From: Meandrina meandrites
Taxonomy: Eukaryota > Cnidaria > Anthozoa > Scleractinia > Meandrinidae
DNA length: 64,000 nt
Direction of reading: 5' to 3'
Assembly (NCBI GenBank): GCA_963693305.1
Contig: OY855914.1
Span: 7,645,001-7,709,000 of the forward strand
Position numbers and translations under genes: made by a program. Shown here in pieces: positions 21,821-33,800 of the stretch. The notes under the pieces were generated by a model. It was not told the DNA's origin, searched no databases, and saw only the letters and a program-made list of their open reading frames with translations. Each line of letters begins with the position of its first letter. The first letter of the stretch is position 1.

Positions 21821-24800
21821 CTGCAAGAGGATTAAAAAACATCTTAACTTGAAGTGGAATATAGTTTTAACAACAGCAAAGTATAAATTTCAAACAAACC
21901 AGCTAGTTTACAGCTAAAAGTATAAATTACTAAAAAATGTATGTATTTGCAGTTGGGTATTACAAACATTTCTAGAGCTTTGTGATCTATATGCTGACTA
22001 TATTTACACTGCATTTACAAGCACCTTGAGTTTTCCATGACTAGAATGTTCAACGCAATTGTTGAGTTCATTTCACTTTTCAGTAAACCCAGTATAAGTT
22101 AACTATTCGCACTGCATAAATTATCGACATTGCATATAAGAACTACAAATCATGAATAAATTGACAGTGTTCAAGTGCAACGCCAGAGGGAACATGCCTG
22201 TGCCCTTCTTCTTCATCGGAACTACAACACTAGCCTTCAGACCCTGACTCCAGGATAAGGCTCATCAGACTGAATGTGTATTTACTGATTCAGTTGGCAA
22301 ATTTGTGCGACTTTTCCTTCGCCAGTTGCTATTTGAATTTAAGCTATGTACTGAATCGTTCGGTCTGAATGCTCATGCGAAGACTTCAGATACAGGTTTC
22401 GTTGGCACCAAGAAGACACGTGGAGCGTCTTATAGTTTTGAACGCGAAGTTTCAGCAGAGAGGTTTTCAGCAACGCCTCAACAGGGAGCAGTTGGGATTC
22501 CTCAAGCTTTGGCTTGCCTTCTTCAGGCATAGACGATGCAAGGCCTCAATGCGCTTGGACTTAAATCGAACATGGCGGTGTTTTCCTGAGGTAATATTTT
22601 GTCCAGGTTAATGTGGCTTTGCGTTGGTATAGCTCTGTCAATTTTGTTTTTTGCGTGCGACGGAAGGGCAGTGCTGGGTCGACTGGGCGGCTCTTTTCGT
22701 TCAAATGTCCGTTTTACTGTCATGGTATTTTTGTAAACGGAGGCGATTTGTTTTTCAGTTATTTTCCACGTGGTTGGGCTATGTAAATTACGTTTCGCTA
22801 CTACGGTGAGGTATAATGCCCAAAGGGAGTGGTTCTTTTGTTATTTTGTCCACGTGGTTGGGCTCTAGTGCTTATTCGCTCGACTTCTAGCGCCCTTGCT
22901 TACCAGAATTGATATTGTGTCACGTTATGCCAAAGGTTGGGCTCCGTACGTATCAGTATTGTCTTACGAAGTATTTAAAAGGATTACTTGTCGCGTTTAT
23001 GAAATGTTATGGCCAGTGAGGCATATAATTGCCTGTTTTGTCACGAAGTGATTCATTCAGCGTGTTATCTGTTTGATGATCGTGACTTTTGAGAATGTTA
23101 TGGCCAGTGAGGCATATAATTGCCTGTTTGTCATGAAGTGATTCACTCAGCGTGTTGTCTGTTTGATGATCGTGACTTTTGAGAATGTTATGGCCAGTGA
23201 GGCATATTATTGCCTGTTTTGTCATGAAGTGATTCACTCAGCGTGTTGTCTGTTTGATGATCGTGACTCTTGAGAATGTTATGGCCAGTGAGGCATATAA
23301 TTGCCTGTTTTGTCATGAAGTGATTCACTCAGCGTGTTGTCTGTTTGATGATCGTGACTTTTGAGAATGTTATGGCCAGTGAGGCATATTATTGCCTGTT
23401 TTGTCATGAAGTGATTCACTCAGCGTGTTGTCTGTTTGATGATCGTGACTTTTGAGAATGTTATGGCCAGTGAGGCATATAATTGCCTGTTTTGTCATGA
23501 AGTGATTCACTCAGCGTGTGGTCTGTTTGATGATCGTGACTTTTGAGAATTGTTATGGCCAGTGAGGCATATAATTGCCTGTTTTGTCATGAAGTGATTC
23601 ACTCAGCGTGTGGTCTGTTTGATGATCGTGACTTTTGAGAATGTTATGGCCAGTGAGGCATATTATTGCCTGTTTTGTCATGAAGTGATTCACTCAGCGT
23701 GTGGTCTGTTTGATGATCGTGACGTTTGAGAATGTTATGGCCAGTGAGGCATATAATTGCCTGTTTTGTCATGAAGTGATTCACTCAGCGTGTGGTCTGT
23801 TTGATGATCGTGACTTTTGAGAATGTTATGGCGAGTGAGGCATATAATTGCCTGTTTTGTCATGAAGTGATTCACTCAGCGTGTGGTCTGTTTGATGATC
23901 GTGACTTTTGAGAATGTTATGGCCAGTGAGGCATATAATTGCCTGTTTTGTCGTGAAGTGATTCACTCAGCGTGTTGTCTGTTTGATGATCGTGACTTTT
24001 GAGAATGTTATGGCCAGTGAGGCATATTATTGCCTGTTTTGTCATGAAGTGATTCACTCAGCGTGTTGTCTGTTTGATGATCGTGACTCTTGAGAATGTT
24101 ATGGCCAGTGAGGCATATAATTGCCTGTTTTGTCACGAAGTGATTCATTCAGCGTGTTATCTGTTTGATGATCGTGACTTCTGAGAATGTTGTGGCCAGT
24201 GAGGCATATTATTGCCTGTTTTGTCATGAAGTGGTTCACTCAGCGTGTGGTCTGTTTAATGATCGTGACTTTTGAGAATGTTATGGCCAGTGAGGCATAT
24301 AATTGCCTGTTTTGTCATGAAGTGATTCACTCAGCGTGTGGTCTGTTTGATGATCGTGACTTTTGAGAATGTTATGGCCAGTGAGGCGTATAATTGCCTG
24401 TTTGGTCGTGAAACGATTCTTTCAGCGTTTTGTCTGATTGATGATCGTGATTGTGAGAATTTTATTGCCAGTGAGGCAGATGATTCCCTGCTTGGCATGA
24501 AGTGATTAATTCAGCGTCTTGATTGATTGATGATCGCGATTGTGAGAAGGTTTATGACCAGTAAGGCATATAATATGCTGTTTTTGTCATGAAGTGATTT
24601 ATTCAGCGTGTTGCCTGATTGATGATCGTGATGGTGAGAAGGTTTATGGCCAGTAAGGCATGTTATTGGCTGTCTTTGTCATGAAGTGATTCCTACAGCG
24701 AATTCCTTGACCAGTGATCGTGATTAGTTGAATGAGGCATGTGATTTGCCTGTTCTGAAGTGATATCTGGTTGTTGTTTATGACGTTGTTATGACCAGTG

Positions 24801-27800
24801 AGCATATAATTTCCCAGTTCTGTCAGGGAGTGACTGCCAGGTTGCGATTTTAGAAAGACGTTTGGGGTTGCTTGGAGTGACAGTTGTGAAAAAGAGTATC
24901 TAAACAAACTCCCCCGGCTTTGCTGGGTCATGACTGTCATCCCTTGCTGGCCCCATGGGTTCCCCTATCAACGTTTGGTTTCGTCTTGTCGCATATCTAC
25001 GGGACTACTGGTTGCTATCCTTTCTTCCCCATGTAATTTCGACCTTATTTGACCTGGGATTAGGAGTATAACTCCGAGTTTGAGGAAAACTGTTCGTTTT
25101 TCCATTTTTTCCTCCAGGGTCGATCAGCTGGATCGTCCGACAGGGGAACTCAAGTGGGGTCGGTAGGGGGGTGACAGTCGTAGGTTGACTGGATCATTGT
25201 TGTCGGGGAGAATGTAGTGAGATAAGGCAGCTCACTGCTGTCTGCTTATTTGTGTTGGCATGGCTTGGCCCCCATAGAAGACTATCAATGGTCTCTTTGT
25301 TTGAAAATGAGTTTTGGCGGATAAGAGCCCATTGATGTTTAGGAATGATAAGAGGTATGTTGATATTTGAAAATGTCGAGGCTGACGTTTTTTGTATCCT
25401 TTGGAAATGGATATAGGTGCTGTGTGTTGTGGCGTCTTGTGTGACTTGGCCATCATGCTGAGACCATCAATGGCCTCTTGTTTTGGATATGAGTATTGGG
25501 GTTAAGAGCCCATTGATATTTGGGATTGATGAAACGTATGTTGATATCTGAAAATGTCCAGGCTGACATATTGATCTATCCGTTGGGAATGGATATAGGT
25601 GCTGTGTGTTGTGTTGTGTGACTTGGCCTTCATACTGAGACCATCAATGGCCTCTTGTTTTGGATATGAGTATTGGGGGATTAAGAGCCCATTGATGGTC
25701 TCCTGATCAGTGAAGCATGGGTGATTCTAGGTGGGAGCCGAATTTCCTCCCCAATCTTAATGCGATGCGATGATTGTTGCGGTGCAGAATAGGATACTAT
25801 TCGCACTGCATAAATTATCGACATTGCATATAAGAACTACAAATCATGAATAAATTGACAGTGTTCAAGTGCAACACCGGAGGGAACATACCAAGTGCAA
25901 TAAGTAGTCAGCTGGTTGTTTGTTGAATACTGCTGGGGTCTGTCGTGGGTGTTCATTCCGCTTGACGGTAACATGAATGGTATAACTTTACCCACCCACC
26001 CACCCATAATGTGCTTCTTTTGCACTGCGACTCTTGTCGTGTCGCCGAATTTCCTCCCCAATCTTAATGCGATGCGATGATTGTTGCGGTGCAGAATAGG
26101 ATACTATTGCTAGTTTAAACTGATAACTGACACTCATTTTCCTGAGCTGCATGTTAAGGATTTCTAAACCTTAAAAACAAATACAAAACTTACCATTTGT
26201 GGGTTCTTCCTGAGATACTGGACTATGGATTGTCTCAATTCTTTGTGCGACATTTTGATTCTTTTTACAAGGTTGAGTTGATCTGACAATGCATAGAACA
26301 TGCAATTTCCTGATGCTTGGTTCTCTGAAATCAAGAAGCCCTTGTGTGATGCAATCTTCTTCAACTCCACTGATGGGTCAGTCTTACTGTTGAGCTTGCT
26401 TGCATTGTGTTGCATTTGCTGAAGTGTCTGGAACATTTGTTCGGGCAGATCTAAAAGAAGTTTACACACTGTTAATCTTTGGTATTTCTAGGAAGAGGAG
26501 ATGAAGTGGTAAGGAATTAAGGCACATAGAAATGCCTCCTCTATCCCTCCCAACCCCTAGACCCCTGGGCTCCCACCCCAATCCCCCCTGCCCCCACACC
26601 ACAACAATAGTAACCTGCCTGAATACTTTGGGAATTAATTTCTGTCCTAAACAAAATCCCCAAGAAGTTTAGGGCAGTTGCCTTGATGAACCACCAAATT
26701 CTCACATCAAATCAGTAACAAGAATTAAAATTAAGATCATGGGACTGAAAAGACACTGTTGGGCTGTGCCAAGAGGGGGGGAGGGCACATGAACACACAT
26801 GTTGATAAGGTTACTGCCTTCTACCCAGTAAATTTTGTTCTACAAACTGCAGAAAATCGGCAGAAGAATGAACATAAACAATTAGCACAAACAACCTTAT
26901 ACACTCAGGTTTTACTGTATTTCTATGTTCTCACAGTCGCCTGGGTTGCCTGTGTAGGGCAACACCTGACCAGCATTGTCTTGAGATTAACTTTGAGTAC
27001 ATGATATTTAGCAACACATAACGTGTAACAATATAGTACACATCAAAGAAGGTCTGGCCCAAGCAATATTCATACAAATCAACAAAGCAAACAATCATAT
27101 CAGGATAATGTTCTATTTAGTGTGTCACTATCAACCCAATATTTGTACTTGATTCTGCTGTCAAAGTAATCCTAGTTTCTTTACATCAAGACTTGTAATG
27201 TATTCACTGGAGAAGCACTGCTATGTTAAATGCCATCAGGCATGCTTACCTGAGGGCAAGAGAGCCTCACTTCTCATCTGTTTGGTCACAGACCCTACAG
27301 AAGCTCTACACTGGCCTGTAGTTATTGAAAAAAAGGAATTAACAAGCTTTAATAGATTATAGTCATTTTCACAAAATGGCATCAACAAAAGAAAGGGATA
27401 CCATTCAATTTGTCTAAGTTAGAGCATTTAATATCAAGCAATTATTACAAACGTAAAGTACTGTAGAATTCTATGAACGCTAAAGTAATCCTACTGGTCC
27501 TCTAGTGTAGCAGTTGCTATTCTTTTTTGGCCTAAACACATTGTTTCTTTTGCTTGTTTTTTTTTGTCTTGAAGGGCAGGGAGCCAATAATTTGAGACCT
27601 TGTAAGAACCACTGCCTGACCCCAAACTTAACCCTTTCACTTGTGAAATTCCCCCCCCCCCCCCAAAAAAAAAGTGTTTTTTTAAACCATTCAACCAAAT
27701 TTTTGTTGTTACGATGATAATTTTGCCCAAAATTTGCTATAAAAGCACTTTTTTACATTGCAGCAACATTTTGATAGAGATTCCCTGTAACTTAAAGTGC

Positions 27801-30800
27801 AATTTTTCACTTTGGCGCATGCGCATAAGCCAAAATTTGGACTTGCTTTTTTTTGCTGAAACCGTTCCAAATTTTCTCTTACTCCTTTACTTTCTTTTTT
27901 TCCTGCTGTCTTATCCTCGTTCCTTTCTACTCTTCACATCCTTCTTTCTGGCAGGAAAAGTTTGGACAAAATCCTCGGTAAACCCTGAAAAGGGGACGTT
28001 GACCAATTACAGGTGTGTAGGCCTGTTTATGCACCGATTTTGCACCAAAAAACGCAGCGTGTTTTTTTTTCGATCAGCTCCGTCTGATTGCAGTCAACAT
28101 ACAAAATGCATGGTCCTATGTTGTGCTGTGTCAGTTGCTTATCTGAAAAGTTGACTGACGTGTAAACTGATGACGTCACAAGTGGTTCAATGACCACTCC
28201 TCCAAATGTCGACAAAAGTCGACTTTGGTACTGAAAGGGTCAAAAGCACTTGGGTACAAAATAGTTATGGGATTCTTGGTAAGTTATAACTTGAAAATAA
28301 GCATTCAGCATACACACAGAGATTCAAAATCGTCGAATCACATACAGGACAGGGCGTGGTTATTATTGGAGCTTTACTGTAATATAATGTTTATGTGACT
28401 GGTCTCATCCCATCCCTGCTTATTTGAAATACAGTAGAACACCTATTAAGCAGCCACCCTCAGGCAAATACCAACTGGCCGCTTAACAGAGGTTGGCCAC
28501 TTTATAGGGGTTTGTCTGAATTTAGCAAAATGCATTTCAAAAAGGTTATATTTCTTTAATACAAAATAGCATGAAAAGGAATAACAGAATCACATGAAGA
28601 CAACAATAAACCTGTGTTTGAATGATTTATCAGCCGTCACTTTCTTTTTTTGATTCCGGTCTGTCCGAGCATGTTGAAAACAAAACTAAACAACGTATAC
28701 TACATTCTTGTTGGCCGCTAAATAGGGGTGAAAACAATAGAAAAACATTCATCAGGACACCAAAAAGGTGGCCAGCGAGGTGGTCGCTTAAAAGAGGTGT
28801 TATTTACAGTATTTTAGTGACAGTAGTTTCGGGACTTCAGTAACTGGCTGCTTAATGGCAGGTGGCCGCTTAATAGTGGTTCAACTGCATAAGCCCATAG
28901 TCCATTTCCAGCAGGTTATGACATTAATTATTACAAAAATATAAAAAGCAAGTGAAAGCCTTACCATGAACCAAATTCCACATCATTTTAACAAGGGATT
29001 CACATTGCTTCTCCATTCTTTATGGTAATACAATTTTTATGTGACTGGTCTCATCCTTTCCCTTCTAGTCTGAAATGTCATCCGTCCTCTCTTCCTTACC
29101 CCCCAGAGGAGGGGCGCGGGCGAGAAGGACGTCTGAATTCCCAGCGTTATAATGCCGTCCCGTGACGTCACTGAGTAATTTATGTAATTTTGCATAATTT
29201 GCCAGTTGTGAAAATATCCAGGCCATAAGTCACGGAGGAAGCGTGCTAGTTACTCAAGTGGTTTGTGTTTGGTGTGCGTGCCGCCAGGTTCGATCAACCA
29301 ACTTCTAGAATCGACTTCTGTGGTCTTCTGTGGGAGTCCATCATTTCCCGTGGAAATGGAGATAAGAAAGCTGCCGAATCGTTGAGAGAACTCGTTTTTG
29401 TCTAGATTTGCCGTATTTATTAAATTCGGTCTTTCAACCTTTTTGCTTCACTTGTTTCTGAAGGACACTATATGTAGTAATATCTGGGGGCAGTAAGTTG
29501 AATAGCTAGAGCCATAAGACTGTGGCCTTGAAAATGTGAAATGTCTAGTGGACTCTAGAGGTCATAGGTCTGAACGGTTTCCTGTTTGTAGAGTTTGACA
29601 CCTCTCGCTCTGCAATTTGCCACATGTTTCGCTATTGCAGTTTCTTTTGGCTCGTTTCTATTTGCAGGATATGCTTTAACCTCTCAAAGTGTTCGCTCTG
29701 GAAGGGCAAGGTCTGAAATATTCCGTGAAAATATTGATTACTTGCATTTAATAATATTTGTACGTGATGCCGGGCAAGATGTATTGATCTTATCACGCGT
29801 GACTTATTTGTAGCTTTACTTCGAGAAAGCTAAAAGTTGGTTTTAGAGAGACATTCTGTGTTGAAAGTGTTATGCATCTTGCATTAATTTGATCGAGCGT
29901 TTTGTCTCCTGAGCTCGATGGTTAGGTTTCGCCTCCCTTGTTCGTTATTTTACGTTCTGGTAACACATGTTTTAAATTTAGATTTGAAATCTCACGCGCA
30001 AATCTGTTGACTGTTTTGCATCTGAATTGAAGTAAACACGAAGGCCGCTAAGCCAATCAGAAACAGTAATCTATTTCACCAACAGCATATAACAATGCCT
30101 TTTTAATCTGCACCAATCAAAAGTTACTTACCATTTTCGCAAAAGTCCGTGACGTCACGGGACGGCATTATAACGCTGGGAATTCAGACATCCTTCTCGC
30201 CCGCGCCCCTCCTCTGGGGGGTAAGGAAGAGAGGACGGATGACATTTCAGACTATTTCCCTTCTTATTTGAAATAGAAGCCCATAGTCTTTTTCCAGCCG
30301 GTTATGACATAAATTATTATAAAAATAAAACAATCAAGTGAAAGCCTTACCATGAACCAAATTCCACATCATTTTAACAAGAGATTCACATTGCTTCTCC
30401 CAGCTGTAGTTCTCTTTGTAACATGTCAGCAGCCTTTGAATCTCTTGAAGTCGTTCTGCTCTGTCTCTCAGACGGACAGCTCTGATTGCTTTGGCCCACT
30501 CTTTAGGGTCAGCAGAATCCAACACAAGTGGCTTGCCTAATGGTAAAATGCGCAGTGCATCTCCAAAACCTGAGTTACCACTCGCAAGAATGGGAAGACC
30601 AGCAGACAAGGCCTCCAGTGCAGTCAGTCCAAATCCCTCTGTCCTGGATGGCATGATGGCAAGATCAGCCTCGCAAAACAATTCTTTCAATCTCTCCTTA
30701 CTTTGCACAAATTTTCGGACAATCAACTGATCTTTAGAGATTCCACTCTTCAGCAAGTTGCCTGCAACTTCCTCCTGCTTCCCATCAGGTGCGCCAACAA

Positions 30801-33800
30801 AGATCAGACGATAAGATCTGTCTTTCAGTTCAACTATTGCTTTGGCAGCAATGTCATATCCTTTGAGACTGAAGTCTTCAAGATCACCACGGCCAAAGGT
30901 CAACACCTTAAACTTGTCACTCTCGTTTGTTGCTTGTTTTACATCAGCAAATTCACTGAATGTGCCTGGAGTCAACTGGATTATCTCTTGGTGTTTCTTG
31001 CATGAGCGTAGGTAAGAAGAGTAGGCCTCCGTCAACTTTGGACCAACTGCGACAACAAGATTTGCCATTTTACACAAGTCTACTTCAGTTCTATTCTTCT
31101 CTTCACCTTTGGAAATGGCTTCGGGATAGTCTTTGTGCATACCAAGTTCTTCAGGTGCAGTGTGCACTACTTGCACCCACTTACAACTGTGTGACTCTCT
31201 AATGACTTGGGCTTGTTTACCAAGCTTTCCTCCGTGACCGAGCACAATGTCAATGGCTAGGTCTCTTGGAGGAAAGCTCAACCAATCGAGGGGGTCATTG
31301 TAGCCTGGACGTCTCTCTGCTTCTCTAATGGCAACATTATGACTTCTAGCAGCTCTCTTCTCTTCTTCAGAACAGGCAAACTGTGGGACTAGGAGAGTGA
31401 CTTCTACTTGGTTGTGTTTGGCCAATAATGTGGCCAGCTGTCTGTTTATGGTTGACAAGCCCCCCATAGATGAACTCCACTCACTGGCCAAGAGAGTTAC
31501 TCTTAATGCTGTATCAGACCTTCCTGGTCCACCTTGTGCTGGTGTGCCTTCAGATGTGTCAATGACTGTGGAAGGAGACAAATCCTGCAAGAGAAGCATG
31601 ACTACATTATTAATGCAGAGTTTGAAATTTATGGTGCAATAGGTCCCAATAGGCAAATTACTCAACTATTTTCCTGTAGCTTGCAAGTGGTTTTTTACAC
31701 ATCTGTTGGTAAATCATTTTATGGCAAAAGTAACAATGTAATCAAACTAGCCAAGATTCTCATTTTTCAACTGGAGATTAAACTTGTGATAGATTTAGCA
31801 TGCTAGGTCACATGTACCTGTAAGTAATCTAATAATAGTGTAATAGAATATTGACCTCTTTTTGTAAACTAGATTTTGTTACATTTATAATTATAATTAT
31901 AAATCATGTACCTCACTTGTTCTCTTCAAGAACCATTTCTCCAGTCCATGGACAGTGAGTACTTTGTCAGAGACCTTCCTCCTACAGATCAGGGGTTGAT
32001 CTTGTTTTATTTCAAGAAGGTGGAAGCACTCCTCATCAACACATGACACTTTACCATGGTTAGAACACACTTGACCACCCTGGTCTGTCCCTTGATGACA
32101 GTACGGGCATACCACACACCACTCACACTGCAGTCCAGTCAGGTATGGCAGCTCTTCTGACATAGTTTGCAAAGTTCCTTCCACAAACCCACGCACAAGT
32201 GTAGCTAGTTCTTCTGAGGTCTCACCTGAAACCTGTTGGCTTTGTGTTCTTTGCCTAAGGAGGATCTTGACAAAACTCGTCTTGCAAATCAAAATGAAAT
32301 CATGGATTTGTTTCCCGATAACAAACCATGCTCCATTTTGGTACAGCTTGGGTTCCCACGTGGGCCAAGACTTACAACACCATCGAATGGATCGTGACAC
32401 AAGCTGTGAGAACAGACCATGAGGGACAAAGCCATGCACAAAGTGAAGATACAAAGGACAAGGATCAGTGTGCGATGGTTCCATTTTACATAACTCTTCA
32501 GGCGATGACTTGAGTTGAGCTGGCACAAAGTACTTTTCTTCAGTTGGGGAGGCTGAGTATTTGGCGATCAAACCAAACTGCTCCATCATGTCCAAGATGT
32601 CATCTTTGATAACGCCTTGTTGAATGAACTTGGAAAAGACATGATCAACATGTTCCATGCTGAGGGTGCCATCTCTCTCCAGTTCCTGCCAGTACTTGGA
32701 ATGTACAGGATCCTGAAAATTAGTCACAAGAACAATGACAATTGTATACAATCTCAATGAAGCTTCATGAGGATATGCGTACTTTAACTTTATTGAAAAC
32801 CATTATTGCACGCTGCAAAGTAGTTCCCTCAAATTAAATAGAGAAAGGTTTTTATACCCATGTTAACCTATGAGCAGGTTAACTTTTGGGTCATGCATAA
32901 GCTTTGAAGTGTGACAATAAGTGCAGGAAGCTGACCAATTCATTTTTGCAGCTTCCTTGCTCATGTGTGTGACGCAAAGGTGAGCACAGGCTATGTTCAT
33001 GTATACATCCATTTATCACAGATTCTGCCACATGCTCTCATTTTAAACACAATTCTGAGAGATGGTCCATTGTGTAATGGAGGTTACTGAATGGTTCTGG
33101 CAAGTCTCTGATGTAATTATTACAAGGTTCTGACATATAATTTAAAAATATATGTTTGAATATCTGGCACATTCTTCACATTCTTTTGTGCAATCATCAT
33201 CCAATCGGAAGCTGAGGGTGGCTTGATTGGATTAAATCTGCATGAAAAAATGTGAATAAAATAAAAGTGGTCAAACTTCTGGGCTCCTTGCTGTAAAATA
33301 ACTTCATTATAATAAATGGCACACCACGATGCAGGCAGAAGCAATGACATTTCACAAGGGGTCTTAAATAATCTTCAGGAAATTTGTCAAAAAATTAACG
33401 AAAATAAAAGTAGATGACAACTGCTGTAATGGAAGCAGGGGGGGGGGGGGGTACCAGGGATTTGAAGTGATGGGGATGATCAAATGGGAACAAAAATCAA
33501 GACCCAAAAAAATCGCTAGGGCTTCCAACAAAGCCCAATAAAATCCCTGGACCAAACATATCCCCCCCCCCCAAACAAAAAAAAAATCCTATGTTGAATT
33601 TCTGACTCTTAAAAACATTAAAAATATAATGTTTGTGTTTGTTTATTCATCTGAATAATCTTTTACTTCATCTGGTCTAACAACACTAGAGACACCCAAG
33701 AACACATAGCCTAGGTCAGTAATACCCCCCAAAAATCCCTATTTAAATCTAGCCACCCCCCAAAAAAACGTGCCACATTTTCCTACCCAAAAAAATCCTT

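Larger units (their letters stand above)
21821..26193 (-). other. Intron between the two OTU exons, satellite-bearing
   Basis: The intron is 4.4 kb and phase 0. It holds a pair of 95-bp direct repeats, a 91-bp satellite, a 180-bp tandem repeat and a 65-bp direct repeat, described separately. Two CCACGTGGTTGGGCT words at about 22767 and 22850 are part of another short repeat. No additional exon was found. Confidence 0.65.
27316..30350 (-). other. Intron with two DNA transposons and a partial exon duplication
   Basis: It includes a C/A homopolymer block at about 27648-27673, a tandem duplication containing the end of the glycosyltransferase exon, a TA-type MITE (28432-28889) and a 1.19-kb element (29066-30254). 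Confidence 0.7.

Noticed and set aside
23007..23237. Minus-strand frame with repeated HDKQAIICLTGHN
   Set aside because: It reads through satellite units; the 91-bp period destroys the frame in later units.
23006..24840. CRISPR-like array
   Set aside because: The whole 91-bp period is conserved, with no unique spacers, and the context is a eukaryotic intron.
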